From JAFDCJ01 sp049669725 (lineage in GTDB: Bacteria > Desulfobacterota > Desulfobacteria > Desulfobacterales > JAFDCJ01): DNA of 52,397 nucleotides. This document shows positions 1 to 8,953 of the stretch, in pieces. The stretch covers positions 1 to 52,397 of the forward strand of contig JBATKU010000734.1 of the NCBI GenBank assembly GCA_049669725.1. The letters are read 5' to 3'. Each line of letters opens with the position of its first letter. Positions within the stretch are counted from its first letter, which is position 1. The notes beneath the pieces were generated by a model, which had not been told where the DNA came from, did not search any database, and saw only the letters and a list, made by a program, of their open reading frames with translations. The position numbers and the translations under genes are program-made.

Positions 1-591
1 GTCTTCGGCAGCATATAGGGTTTCGAAATCGACCTCCTTATGGTCGGCTTTGAATTTTGGGTCGGCGATGATAAACGAATAGCTCTTGACTGCCTCCCGG
101 GAAATGAGATCGATATCAACGGCCTTGTAACCCTCATCCAGGTTGGCCAGGACGAAGCCGGCTTGTGTTGATCCCGGTCGAACGGGATTTTGGAATTGCA
201 GTTTCTGAAAATTTTTATCGAGTTGCCGGTTGGTTTCTGCATTTTCCGTATAAAAAGCGAAGGATGCCTCTGACGGGCTAAAGTATTCGGGATCCAGGCC
301 CGAAGGCAAAAACCAGTAGGTGTCAGTGCTGTCGTTCTTAACTTCTACCCATACCGGCTGAATGTTTTTTGATGCCAACTTAACACCGTAGATCGCCTGG
401 GCTTCTGCAATAGTCGGTACGGCTACCGTGACGGTCACATCTTCGTTAACACTGCTTTTCGTCCGGTTTTTGAAAGCCGATGGATCCCCTGACGGTGGCT
501 TTGTCGTCGCGCATCCCTGCACAACAAGGACTACAACCGACAAAGTAAGAAACCAGAATTTGTTGGGAGTTTTGTACTTTGACCGATTCAT
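1..591 (-). CDS. Partial lipoprotein, unknown function (C-terminus outside window)
   Basis: I translated this frame by hand: 197 codons are open from the ATG at 591 down to base 1 and no stop is reached, so the 3' part lies outside. The N-terminus is basic (MNRSKYKT), followed by a hydrophobic stretch and a lipobox VQGC with the acylated Cys near residue 26, then a Ser/Thr/Pro-rich linker. This predicts export and lipid anchoring. A GGAG ribosome site lies 8 bases before the ATG. The rest looks like a soluble periplasmic or outer-membrane-anchored domain with aromatic-rich strands (YWFLPSG, YFSPSEASFAFY). I do not recognise the family. It is transcribed in the same direction as the next operon, but 516 bases separate them, so it is probably a separate unit. 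Confidence 0.8.
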   Translation of the reverse strand, partial: MNRSKYKTPNKFWFLTLSVVVLVVQGCATTKPPSGDPSAFKNRTKSSVNEDVTVTVAVPTIAEAQAIYGVKLASKNIQPVWVEVKNDSTDTYWFLPSGLDPEYFSPSEASFAFYTENAETNRQLDKNFQKLQFQNPVRPGSTQAGFVLANLDEGYKAVDIDLISREAVKSYSFIIADPKFKADHKEVDFETLYAAED

Positions 592-1107
592 ATTAAACTC
601 CGGGATTTTGAAAAACTGCTTGAGCAATGATCGCTCAAACTGTCCGTGTATGAATAAAATATTGCTTTTTTCAAACCATATCAAGCGAAATGATCACATG
701 GCCCCCGGCTTCAACACCTGGCTTTATTTAAACTGTGTTTTTAATTCATACCGCAAGGGCTTATTGTGGTTGAAATGGGGTGCTCGACACAGGTTTTTGT
801 CGGGCAACTTAATGCGGCGAATGCAACTTTTGGGCTTTGTAGATTGCTAAATGACAAATATACAATATATCCGTCCCATAAAAATTGTATAAAGCGTGCC
901 TGCATGTAAAATTTGGAAGGGCCGAAAATTTGTTAGATGTGCTGATGGAAGGTGCAAATTCAAGCGATGATTGGTTTATAGCAATCGAACCTTTCGCAAT
1001 TTTGTGGATTGCTCATACCTAATATACAATCTTCGATAGAAGGGTCAAATTAGCTATTCTATATATAGGATAATGGGTACTAATTGTTACTCTGTCTAGT
1101 TTCTTCA
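592..1107. other. Intergenic region, 516 bp
   Basis: No convincing gene on either strand. The plus-strand open frame at 428-850 lacks a ribosome site and overlaps the lipoprotein antisense. There is a perfect 6-bp inverted repeat TTGAGC/GCTCAA at 620-638, about 30 bases upstream of the lipoprotein start, which could be an operator. The 1000-1090 stretch is AT-rich. I see no clear terminator for the upstream operon. Confidence 0.5.
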
Positions 1108-3144
1108 TCACAGCTTCTGGATATTACATCGCATGGATTTAAGATTAGGAAACCCGGAGACCGGGTCTGCATTTTCTGTCCCGGTCAACTCGTTAGCATT
1201 AGCCTCTTCCCAGCCTTGGGAAATATGTATTGTATCCGGTAGCATGTTGCCAGTCAGGCAGGCCTTTAGCCGAATCTTCCCAAAGGGCGATTGTACCTCA
1301 GCCATTTCACCTTCTGAAATACCATATTGATTCGCGGTTTTTGGGTGGATTTCAAAAATCGGTTCTGAAGACATTTTTCTCAGTTTAGAAATATAGCGGA
1401 ATTGCCAGTGTGTATAACAAAGAAGATTTCCACCAGTCGTTAAAATGAGTGGAAAATCATCTCCGTATTCAACGAGCATCCCCACGTTTTTCCTGATGGG
1501 TGAAGGATCAAATCCAAAATTTTCAAGTCGTTCAGGATAGAGCTCAATCTTACCTGTCGCCGTGGGAAATCCATTTTGTTCATATTTCTTGTACCTGCGT
1601 TTTTCATATTCATAGATTCCACCTTTAGCGATGAGATCCCGATAGGTAATGCCAAGTTCCTGGAGCAAGTAATCGATACCTTTCTCACAGTTTTGCCAGG
1701 GGAAGTACTCACCAAATCCCATATGATGGGCTAATCGTACCCAAATCATTTGATCGGGCAGTCCGTGAACAGGTTCCACCACCTTTCTCCTTAAGGTGAT
1801 ACAGGAGAGGTTCTGGTAAATATTCACCCGATGTTCATCTCTCTCTAAAAAGGTGCAGGCAGGAAGAACCATATCTGCATATTGGGTGTCCGGAGACCGA
1901 ACCACGTCTATCACCATAAGAAATTCCAGTTTTTGGAGTGCCAGGCGAGTGCGAAAACTATTCGGCCATTCCAGGGTGGGGTTCCCTCCAGCAATTATCA
2001 TAGCTTTGATGGGATAGGGGCGTTCATCCAAAATCGCATCCGCAAGACTAAGTGCATGGGCTTCCTTGCGTGCCTGGCAGAAAAGAGGAAACTTTTCCGA
2101 ACCTATTGGTGGTATCGAAGGTTCGGGCAGAGGCGCGGTCATGTCATTCAGCCTGGGTCGGGGTGTAAAAAGGTCGCCGCCGGGAACATCCAGGTTGCCT
2201 GTTATGGCTTTTAAAATAGCCAGAAGACGCATCGTCTGCACCCCGAAACTCTGGTGCTCCAAACCGTTTCCGGTAAAAATTCCGGCGGGTTTGGTTAGGG
2301 CATAGGCGCTGGCGACTTCCCGGACCAGATCGGGGGAGATTCCGGTCACGGCCTGACCATTCTCAGGCGAAAAGCGGTCGGCATATACAGTTTCAAAGAG
2401 ATTATTGAATCCGTTAACCCACTCGGCGGTAAATGCTTTATCCCATAACTCCTCACGGAATATGACATGCAGCATATTCAAGATGAGAATTTCATCGCAT
2501 CCAGGCCTAATCGGTAAGTGAATATCTGCCTTGGAAGCGGTTTCAGTCTTGCGGGGATCAATAACAACGAGCTTGCCGCCTCTTTTTTTGAGGCGGCCAA
2601 TTTCTCCGGGTGTGAAAGGTTCGTTGGAGATCAGGGGGTTTCCGCCCCAGATGATTAATAACAGAGTATTGGGAATATCCGGCTTGGTCAAGCTGCCGAT
2701 GGTAAGGGTTTCCGCTATGGTTCGGGATGCGTTGCACAGGGAACCGACCCCCATAAAGTTGGGCGTACCATACACATTGGCAAAGCGCTTCATATAATAC
2801 TTTATTTCCTGATGCCCGACGCCCTCTCCATGATAAATGGCCAGACTTGCGGGACCATATTGATCTTTGAGCCGATTCAGGGTTTCCGCAGCAAAATCCA
2901 GGGATCGGTTCCAGTCGGCAGGAACAAATTTACCCCCTTTCTTGATCAGGGGAGTTGCGAGTCTTTCGGGATGATGGAAAAAATCGAGAGCCGCCCTACC
3001 TTTGGCGCAGAGCCAACCTTTGTTGTAAGGGTGTTGCTTGGCGCCTTTTAAAGTCACCGGTTGACCCTCTGCAACGCCAACCTCAATTCCACAGCCATGA
3101 TCGCACATCCGACAGATGGTGGATATAGTCTCAGTCTTTTTCAT
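1108..3144 (-). CDS. Molybdopterin (bis-MGD) oxidoreductase with N-terminal [4Fe-4S] site
   Basis: A 678-residue member of the DMSO-reductase/formate dehydrogenase superfamily. Residues C11, C14, C18 and C46 form the usual N-terminal [4Fe-4S] motif (CRMCDHGC, then WLCAKG). The segment GVGSLCNAS places C137 where these enzymes carry the protein ligand to Mo or W; it is cysteine, not selenocysteine. Later blocks IIWGGNP, VIDPRKTETA, FTGNGLEHQ and MIIAGGNP are MGD-binding signatures, and TTGGNLLCYTHWQFR leads into the C-terminal barrel. There is no Tat signal, so it is probably cytoplasmic. The substrate cannot be assigned; similar proteins include thiosulfate/polysulfide reductases and acetylene-hydratase or formate-dehydrogenase-like enzymes. 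It is last in an operon after the dehalogenase-like gene (81-base gap), so it may share its substrate pathway or electron supply. The ribosome site is weak. Confidence 0.88.
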   Translation of the reverse strand: MKKTETISTICRMCDHGCGIEVGVAEGQPVTLKGAKQHPYNKGWLCAKGRAALDFFHHPERLATPLIKKGGKFVPADWNRSLDFAAETLNRLKDQYGPASLAIYHGEGVGHQEIKYYMKRFANVYGTPNFMGVGSLCNASRTIAETLTIGSLTKPDIPNTLLLIIWGGNPLISNEPFTPGEIGRLKKRGGKLVVIDPRKTETASKADIHLPIRPGCDEILILNMLHVIFREELWDKAFTAEWVNGFNNLFETVYADRFSPENGQAVTGISPDLVREVASAYALTKPAGIFTGNGLEHQSFGVQTMRLLAILKAITGNLDVPGGDLFTPRPRLNDMTAPLPEPSIPPIGSEKFPLFCQARKEAHALSLADAILDERPYPIKAMIIAGGNPTLEWPNSFRTRLALQKLEFLMVIDVVRSPDTQYADMVLPACTFLERDEHRVNIYQNLSCITLRRKVVEPVHGLPDQMIWVRLAHHMGFGEYFPWQNCEKGIDYLLQELGITYRDLIAKGGIYEYEKRRYKKYEQNGFPTATGKIELYPERLENFGFDPSPIRKNVGMLVEYGDDFPLILTTGGNLLCYTHWQFRYISKLRKMSSEPIFEIHPKTANQYGISEGEMAEVQSPFGKIRLKACLTGNMLPDTIHISQGWEEANANELTGTENADPVSGFPNLKSMRCNIQKL

Positions 3145-3225
3145 TGAATTTATAACCGCAAGGACTCTCCATCCTGCCTTTGCCGGGAGAACAAGATATA
3201 ATCTGAATAAAAATAAATCGCACCT

Positions 3226-4380
3226 CTATTTCCAGATCTCCTCCATTTTCATCCTTTTCCCGTAGCCAAGCAGATCATCCATCCATAGAAAAAAACTGTC
3301 GAACCGGGGCAGATTCTTGACATGCCATCTAACAAGGCTATGAAACCGGGTATTCGGCTTATTGAACACACAGACCCGAATGCAGTTGGCGCAATCTCCC
3401 TTATTCCGCACCCAGAATTGAAAGCATTTTTCAGGATTGATATACCATTTATAAATCCCGTGGTTATTGGATATCGTGAGTCCCTCCGTGGTTGGTTCGT
3501 CAAAACTGATGGCCTGTCCCGGGCATACCTTGGCACACTTTCCACAAACTTCGCACATCTCTCTGACGCCGATTTCAATGGGTTTATCTGGTACCAGCGG
3601 CAAATTTGTAAGTACCTTGCTGATCCGCACCCTCGGACCAAATCGGGGTGCGATTAAAAGGCCATGGCGTCCTAGTTCACCCAGACCGGCATCGACAGCC
3701 ATAGGAATGCTTAGCGCAGTGTCATTACCACTGGGGATAGCCTTATAGCCCAAATCCCTAATAAAGTGGGCCACAGAAGAGGCCATGTAGGCCATCGTTG
3801 AGTAACCCCGGCCTGTAGCGGCATTCTCGCCATAGGCCGGTGCCGTCCGCATTAAAGTGTAATCCATCTCGTGAAGCATGACAATGGCGTATTCAAACGT
3901 ATCGGGGATATTATCTATGGCAGAATGATCGAGCGTACGGGGATCAAAACGATGAGAGTAGGTCCAGCGTCGATCCACCTTACAGATTCCAACCGACGAT
4001 GCCCCCATGTAGATTGCCGCCTTTTTTACAATTCGCGTCATCTCCACCGGGTCTGAGACAACCCACTTTTCTCCCGGCGGTATACGGTCTCTGGCGGCAA
4101 TTTCTGCTGCGTCCGGGTACCATTCATACAGGCCCTCATTGCCGATAATGTTGCCAAACCCCCACCACCTCTCCAGATACCAGGAACCCATGGCGAAAGC
4201 CCAGTCCAGCAGGGTATAGCCTTCATTGTCTTTGAAGTTACGCACCCCATAGTGCTTTTTGCCCATCTCCAGTACTTCAGCATCGGACCATTCAGGATCC
4301 CTAGGTCTGGAAAACATTGTATTTCTTTGATCAAATTGTCCAACTTTTCCAGAGCCTATTTTCTGCGCATGTTTTTTCAT
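3226..4380 (-). CDS. Soluble reductive-dehalogenase-like corrinoid/Fe-S protein
   Basis: 384 residues. Two C-terminal [4Fe-4S] motifs are visible: C276, C279, C282, C286 (CEVCGKCAKVCP) and C319, C330, C333, C337 (CFQFWVRNKGDCANCIRVC). Before them, SGNDTALSIP and DAGLGELGRHGLLIAPRFGP are hallmarks of the RdhA/QueG corrinoid-binding fold, and the N-terminal RPRDPEWSD region resembles RdhA rather than epoxyqueuosine reductase. There is no twin-arginine signal and no RdhB-like anchor gene nearby, so this would be a cytoplasmic catabolic or scavenging type. Known members remove halide from organohalides; the substrate here is unknown and a non-dehalogenating role is possible. It starts 9 bases after the HD gene stop with an AGGTAG ribosome site, so the two are co-transcribed. 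Confidence 0.82.
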   Translation of the reverse strand: MKKHAQKIGSGKVGQFDQRNTMFSRPRDPEWSDAEVLEMGKKHYGVRNFKDNEGYTLLDWAFAMGSWYLERWWGFGNIIGNEGLYEWYPDAAEIAARDRIPPGEKWVVSDPVEMTRIVKKAAIYMGASSVGICKVDRRWTYSHRFDPRTLDHSAIDNIPDTFEYAIVMLHEMDYTLMRTAPAYGENAATGRGYSTMAYMASSVAHFIRDLGYKAIPSGNDTALSIPMAVDAGLGELGRHGLLIAPRFGPRVRISKVLTNLPLVPDKPIEIGVREMCEVCGKCAKVCPGQAISFDEPTTEGLTISNNHGIYKWYINPEKCFQFWVRNKGDCANCIRVCVFNKPNTRFHSLVRWHVKNLPRFDSFFLWMDDLLGYGKRMKMEEIWK

Positions 4381-4389
4381 GACTACCTG

Positions 4390-4992
4390 TCAATTTTCCT
4401 TTTCACCTGAATTGCACTTGGCCTCGGTCAACGCTGCATGAGCCATCTCCTTGGCCTCTGGTGTAAAGAGCCAATCATCTATCACAGTACCCAGCCATTT
4501 CATGTAGCTATCGCGCAGAATGCCGAATCGGGTGTGATCAATGTCGACACCGACCGGGGTAAATCGCCACAACTTATCGGCATCTTTCACTAATTGATCA
4601 TTGAGGGAAAGCGCCTCTTGTCTGGTATCGTGGCCGTCAATGATGGACAAAATTTCCAGGGTTTTTTCTTTATCGTAATTGAGGAGTGTTAGAATTTCCT
4701 CCGCTATTTTTACTCCTTCTGTCTCGTGAATCCTTTGAGTCTTTTTATCTTTGACCTTGGGCCCAAAGGCGCTTAACTGCTTCTCCTCAGGCACCATCTT
4801 CCATCCCACATCATGCAAAACGATGGCCGGCAAGACAATCTCTTCATCGGCACTTGGGAAAAAGGCCAGTAATCGGCGGGCAAAATCATAGGACAGGGCT
4901 ACGTGGACATCGTTCTGACGCGTGTCCAGGTAAGGCTCGGCCTTCCTGTAAATCTCGTTGTACACAGAATCGGGTTGAGTTTTTATTTCCAA
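4390..4992 (-). CDS. HD-domain metal-dependent phosphohydrolase-like protein
   Basis: 200 residues. The metal-binding HD motif is in VLHDVGWKMV, with upstream histidine HVALSYDFA and downstream HETEGVKIAEE, IIDGHDTRQEA and VKDADKLWRF, giving the H...HD...H/D pattern of the superfamily. Such proteins hydrolyse phosphate esters or nucleotides, but small stand-alone members in catabolic operons are usually uncharacterised. I chose the TTG start at 4992 because GGAGGA lies 5 bases upstream; no better ATG is in frame. It sits 14 bases after the FAD oxidoreductase and 9 before the dehalogenase-like gene, so it belongs to the same operon. Confidence 0.82.
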   Translation of the reverse strand: MEIKTQPDSVYNEIYRKAEPYLDTRQNDVHVALSYDFARRLLAFFPSADEEIVLPAIVLHDVGWKMVPEEKQLSAFGPKVKDKKTQRIHETEGVKIAEEILTLLNYDKEKTLEILSIIDGHDTRQEALSLNDQLVKDADKLWRFTPVGVDIDHTRFGILRDSYMKWLGTVIDDWLFTPEAKEMAHAALTEAKCNSGEKEN

Positions 4993-5006
4993 ATATCCTC
5001 CATTGG

Positions 5007-6089
5007 TTAGCTGACTTTGAGTGTCTCCATATAAGCCGCCTTTAACGCTTTTGACAACTCCGCGCCTCCTTTGGTTGCCTCCTGTTCCAGTTTTTTATTC
5101 CAGGAGTGCAGGCTTCTGATTGTTTGCAGGATAGATTTTAGTTCCTGAAGGTAAATTCCGGCGGTTTCCTTTCCCTCTTTGACCGACCGTGCAACAGAAT
5201 CCGCAGCCAAAGTCCCGCTCTTAAGAGCCGTGCCAATTCCCTCAAAGGTTATCGGAAACAGCAGCCCGGCGGCATCTCCAATGAGTAAAATATTTCCTTT
5301 AGCCGGAGAGAAAGAGCCTGTAATTAGGGCTTCGTGGAGCCGTGGTATTAAGCAGCCGTCCTTCCAAATGGCTTTGCTCTGGCTATTAAAGCCATATTTA
5401 ACTAAAATTTGATTGATCTCATTCCTGAGCTCTTTTATACCACTGCCTTCAATCAGAAAGCAGTCACCTTTATGGTTAATCCCGAAGCGAGGGCGGGGGC
5501 GACATTTTGGAAAAAACCAGTGGAAGTAGTCCTTTTCAAGGTCCAGTGCTCCGTCATAGCATTCCCGTAGCGGCACAGAATATTGAACTTTGAGCAGGGG
5601 AAATAAAGATTTCCTGACAGCCGAAGCGCCACCGTCAGCCCCAATGACAAACCTTGATTTAAGCTCCTGCGCCGTCTTCCCCTGCATCATCGTAACGGTG
5701 CAGGCACCGGCCTTTTGATTCACCTCAATTACCTTGGCCCCTTCCCATATTTCGACACCGTCTTCCTGGGCCATCTGAATCATCCAGAAATCCAGATCTT
5801 TTCTCCAGGCCAGCGCAGTTTCACACAAGATAGGTCGTGGTTGCGTCCCGGGTACATGCATCATATGGCCGGATAATTGACAGGGGTCAACCAGAATCTC
5901 CAGCGGGATTGACCCGAATTCCTGCTGAATAATGTCATGGGCCCACGGTCCCATCACCATTCCGGAACACACCTTATCGCGTGGCAGCTTTTTTCGCTCT
6001 AAAAGCAATGTTTTTAAGCCGCTTTGAACACATCTTTTAGCGGCGACCGAACCGCCGGGGCCACCGCCAACCACGATGACATCATACAT
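5007..6089 (-). CDS. FAD-dependent oxidoreductase, geranylgeranyl-reductase type
   Basis: 360 residues. An N-terminal Rossmann motif GGGPGGSVAAKR binds FAD; LLERKKLPRDKVCSG is the characteristic geranylgeranyl-reductase/halogenase (group A flavoprotein) segment, and LLIGDAAGLLFPITFEGIG near residue 285 is the second FAD motif. Family members reduce isoprenoid double bonds or act on polyketides and hydroxylated aromatics. The operon context with a dehalogenase-like protein suggests an electron-transfer or ring-modifying role; this is inference. The ATG at 6089 has AAAGG upstream. It is the first structural gene after the LysR gene, 53 bases downstream, and could be co-transcribed with it. Confidence 0.85.
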   Translation of the reverse strand: MYDVIVVGGGPGGSVAAKRCVQSGLKTLLLERKKLPRDKVCSGMVMGPWAHDIIQQEFGSIPLEILVDPCQLSGHMMHVPGTQPRPILCETALAWRKDLDFWMIQMAQEDGVEIWEGAKVIEVNQKAGACTVTMMQGKTAQELKSRFVIGADGGASAVRKSLFPLLKVQYSVPLRECYDGALDLEKDYFHWFFPKCRPRPRFGINHKGDCFLIEGSGIKELRNEINQILVKYGFNSQSKAIWKDGCLIPRLHEALITGSFSPAKGNILLIGDAAGLLFPITFEGIGTALKSGTLAADSVARSVKEGKETAGIYLQELKSILQTIRSLHSWNKKLEQEATKGGAELSKALKAAYMETLKVS

Positions 6090-6142
6090 GATTGAATGCC
6101 TTTATAGTTATAACTGCTAAAATGTGGAATTTCCGACGCGTA

Positions 6143-7045
6143 TTAGCGGCCTTCAATTTCACGCTCCGGCTCGATCAGGCGCAAAAAATCCAAGGCGGGA
6201 GGCGAGAGGTCCGCTTCTTTGGGATAGACAATATCCGTTTGAACCAGGATAGGTCCTTCCTCGACATCGAAGAGTTTGAGAAGCCCCATCTTGGCCTCAA
6301 GCTCAACTTCAGGTTTATAAAGAAACGAAATACCATGTCCTTTGATAATATACTCTTTGATAAATTCTACACTTCCTGCTTCCACAAGCACAGAAGGTTT
6401 CACATCAAAAGAATTAAGCATCGAAAGTATGGCATGCCTCGAACCGGAGCCACTTTCCCGGATAATGATCGGCTCATTTTTCAGGTCACGGAGAGAGACG
6501 CTTCCTTTCTTTGCAAATCGGTGCTGGGGTGATACCACCAGACAAAACTCCTCGCGCTTATAAGACACGACCTTCAGTTTGCTTAAGCCCGGTAACCTAC
6601 CAATAATCCCAAGATCGTATTTAAACACCATCAGCCCGTCAGCAATCTCCTGGGAGCTTCCCACTTTCAGAGAGACCCTGACGGTGGGGAACCGCTCCTG
6701 GAAGCGCGAAAGCAGTTCCGGCATAAGGTGTCGCGCAAAGCTTCTGGTTGTGCCAATGGTCAGGGATTCCCGGTTCAGATCTCCCCAGCTTTTCAAGGCA
6801 TGTTCCAGTTCCCTGACAATCAAAAAAATCCGTTCGGCATAGCCAAAAAGAGCCGTACCGGCGTCAGTCAGCTGAAGCTCATTGCCGTACTTTCTGAAAA
6901 GTTGGATGTCAAGATTCTTCTCAAAGGACTTAATCTGCATGGTAACTGCCGGCTGGGTAACATGAAGCGCCTCGGCAGCTTTGGTGATGCTTTTTTCTCT
7001 GGCGGCCAGGTAAAACGCTCTGAGCTGGTTTAGATTGATGTGCAT
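6143..7045 (-). CDS. LysR-family transcriptional regulator
   Basis: 300 residues from the chosen start. The N-terminal winged helix-turn-helix reads MHINLNQLRAFYLAA then SITKAAEALHVTQPAVTMQ, the standard LysR signature beginning at the first residues, which is why I place the start at 7045 instead of a longer in-frame codon at 7117 that would add an untypical hydrophobic leader. The C-terminal effector domain has the expected LTIGTTRSFARHLMP start of a periplasmic-binding-protein fold. The gene is divergent from the large plus-strand operon and upstream of the FAD/HD/dehalogenase-like genes. Palindromes of LysR type lie directly upstream. It probably senses the substrate or an intermediate of one or both operons. 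Confidence 0.93.
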   Translation of the reverse strand: MHINLNQLRAFYLAAREKSITKAAEALHVTQPAVTMQIKSFEKNLDIQLFRKYGNELQLTDAGTALFGYAERIFLIVRELEHALKSWGDLNRESLTIGTTRSFARHLMPELLSRFQERFPTVRVSLKVGSSQEIADGLMVFKYDLGIIGRLPGLSKLKVVSYKREEFCLVVSPQHRFAKKGSVSLRDLKNEPIIIRESGSGSRHAILSMLNSFDVKPSVLVEAGSVEFIKEYIIKGHGISFLYKPEVELEAKMGLLKLFDVEEGPILVQTDIVYPKEADLSPPALDFLRLIEPEREIEGR

Positions 7046-7065
7046 ATGCGGGACTCGGAATAGAT

Positions 7066-7080
7066 ATAAGAAAATCTTAT
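7066..7080. promoter_or_regulatory. Candidate LysR binding box (perfect T-N11-A palindrome)
   Basis: ATAAGA-AAA-TCTTAT is a perfect 6+3+6 inverted repeat that satisfies the T-N11-A rule for LysR sites. It begins 21 bases upstream of the LysR start codon and lies in the shared divergent promoter region, as expected for an autoregulatory recognition site. Confidence 0.6.
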
Positions 7081-7099
7081 ACGCATATAAAATTAATTG

Positions 7100-7115
7100 G
7101 ATTGACATGTCAATC
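7100..7115. promoter_or_regulatory. 16-bp palindrome carrying back-to-back TTGACA elements
   Basis: GATTGACATGTCAATC is a perfect 16-bp palindrome. It contains TTGACA on both strands, so one element could give a -35 box in each direction: on plus, TAACAA follows after 17 bases; on minus, TATATG lies 18 bases downstream. The -10 matches are modest, which suits activator-dependent promoters. It lies between the LysR gene and the 7197 operon. Confidence 0.45.
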
Positions 7116-7196
7116 AAAAAAAACTAACAAAAGTCATTACAATTGATTCAAATTAATGATTTTCATTCACCGAATTACCAGGAGATGGAGGTGGAG

Positions 7197-8819
7197 ATGG
7201 CTGAATACGATGGAATTATCATAGGTGCCGGACCCAACGGTTTGCTCACGGCTTCCTACCTGGCGAAGGCTGGCCTAAAGATCCTGCTGCTCGAGAGAAG
7301 GTTCGAAATGGGCGGTGGATTGTGCTCGGAGCAGATCACCATTCCGAGCTTCATCCACAACACCCATGCCATCTATATGCCCATGGTGGATTACGCTCCT
7401 TTTTTTCAAGATTTCAAACATGAAATGGAGGAAATCTTTGACCTGAAGTTCATCCATCCCGATCCTGTGATGACGCTGACCTTGCAGGACAATCGCACCT
7501 TATCCGTCTATCAGGATGCAGAACGCACCGCCCGGTCGATCGCTCAGTTTTCAGAGAAAGATGCGCGCACCTACGTCAATGCCGCCACAAAATTCAAAGA
7601 ATATATGGATGTGTTTATCGCGCCGGCCACATACTATCCGCCGCATCCGGCCATGGAAGCTATGACCAAAATGAAATCCCACGATGTCGGGCGGGATCTT
7701 CAGACACTGCAGCCCATGTCTCCCCGGGCAATTGTGGAAGAACTTTTTGAAAACGAACATGTCCGCACCCTTTTTCTCTATGCGGCCTGCATGTGGGGGT
7801 TGGATTATGATCTGGAGGGGCTGGGCTTTTTGGTTCCGCTATACTTCAACCGGGCAGCCAACTATCGCCTGGTCGTTGGGGGAAGCCACCATCTGGCCCA
7901 CGTGATGAGCAAGCTGCTTTACAAGAACGGCGGGATGATCATCGGTCCCAAACCGGTCAGCAAAATCGTGATCGAAAACGGCCGTGCCAAGGGGGTGGAA
8001 ACCGAGGACGGTTATTACTACGAGGCCAACAAGTTTATTGTCAGCAGCCTCAATCCGCATCAGACATTCCTAGAGCTGGTGGGCGAGGACCACCTGGAGT
8101 CAGATTTTGCAACACGCATCAATGATTGGAAGTGGGAGAAAACCAGTTTTTTTCATGTTCACCTGGCCCTGACGGAATCCCCGCAGTTTAAGGCAGCTGA
8201 AAAAAACCCGGATTTGGCCAAAACCTTTATCCACCTCTTCGGGTATGACTCCTATCAGGAGTTGATCGACCATTATGACGCCATTCGTAAGGGTGAATTG
8301 CGCGATTCGGGATTCAACAGCTGCTACCCGACCCTGCACGATCCCTCCCAAGCGCCGGCCGGCAAGCATACCGGTCTGATATCCTGCCACGCACCGTATA
8401 ACCTGGCCGATGGCGGTGCCGAGCAATGGTATGACATCCGGGATGAAATCGCAGATCAATGTTTGAACAAATTGAGAGCGTATGTGCCCAACATCGATAA
8501 AGATACCATCATGTGGCGTTACATCACGACCCCCAAGGACATACACAATAAATTTGTCGACATGCGGGAGGGATCCTACAAACAGGGAGCCTATCTGCCC
8601 CTGCAGATGGGTTATCTGCGGCCCAACGAACTCTGCGCCGAGTACGCTACTCCGATCAAAGATTTATATATATGCGGTTCCTGCACCTATCCCGGCGGCA
8701 CCATCCTGATGGCCAACGGATACAACGCCGCCAACCGGATTGCCGACGACTACGGCATCCAGAAATGGTGGAAAAAGCCGGAATCCATCGTGCGGGCCGA
8801 GGAACTTGGCCTGCTTTAG
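7197..8819 (+). CDS. Phytoene-desaturase-like NAD(P)/FAD oxidoreductase (copy 1)
   Basis: 540 residues from the chosen start. MAEYDGIIIGAGPNGLLTASYLAKAGL is a dinucleotide-binding motif at the extreme N-terminus (first 27 residues), followed by LERRFEMGGGLCSE, typical of the CrtI/phytoene-desaturase and retinol-saturase group of the amine-oxidase superfamily. The C-terminal YICGSCTYPGGTIL segment with GYNAANRIADDYG is the matching FAD-closing motif. I chose 7197 because GGAGGTGGAG precedes it; an in-frame ATG at 7185 has no spacing to its ribosome site. It is the first gene of the operon and has a paralogue at 9505. Family enzymes desaturate, saturate or isomerise hydrophobic polyenes; the substrate here is unknown. 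A weak GGCCT/AGGCC hairpin overlaps the stop codon. Confidence 0.87.
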   Translation: MAEYDGIIIGAGPNGLLTASYLAKAGLKILLLERRFEMGGGLCSEQITIPSFIHNTHAIYMPMVDYAPFFQDFKHEMEEIFDLKFIHPDPVMTLTLQDNRTLSVYQDAERTARSIAQFSEKDARTYVNAATKFKEYMDVFIAPATYYPPHPAMEAMTKMKSHDVGRDLQTLQPMSPRAIVEELFENEHVRTLFLYAACMWGLDYDLEGLGFLVPLYFNRAANYRLVVGGSHHLAHVMSKLLYKNGGMIIGPKPVSKIVIENGRAKGVETEDGYYYEANKFIVSSLNPHQTFLELVGEDHLESDFATRINDWKWEKTSFFHVHLALTESPQFKAAEKNPDLAKTFIHLFGYDSYQELIDHYDAIRKGELRDSGFNSCYPTLHDPSQAPAGKHTGLISCHAPYNLADGGAEQWYDIRDEIADQCLNKLRAYVPNIDKDTIMWRYITTPKDIHNKFVDMREGSYKQGAYLPLQMGYLRPNELCAEYATPIKDLYICGSCTYPGGTILMANGYNAANRIADDYGIQKWWKKPESIVRAEELGLL

Positions 8820-8953
8820 GCCTTTAAGCATTTTTTTCTGACAGCATGTTGTCAGGAACTGAAGTTTCATATGGGGTGTCAGGAAGTGGGGGTGTTGAAC
8901 CTTATACACAGCGAAATTAACATTACGGTATCCTCAAGAAGGAGTCACGTATC

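Noticed and set aside
428..850. Plus-strand ORF of 140 residues
   Set aside because: No ribosome site, low-complexity translation, and it lies antisense to the lipoprotein gene and its promoter.
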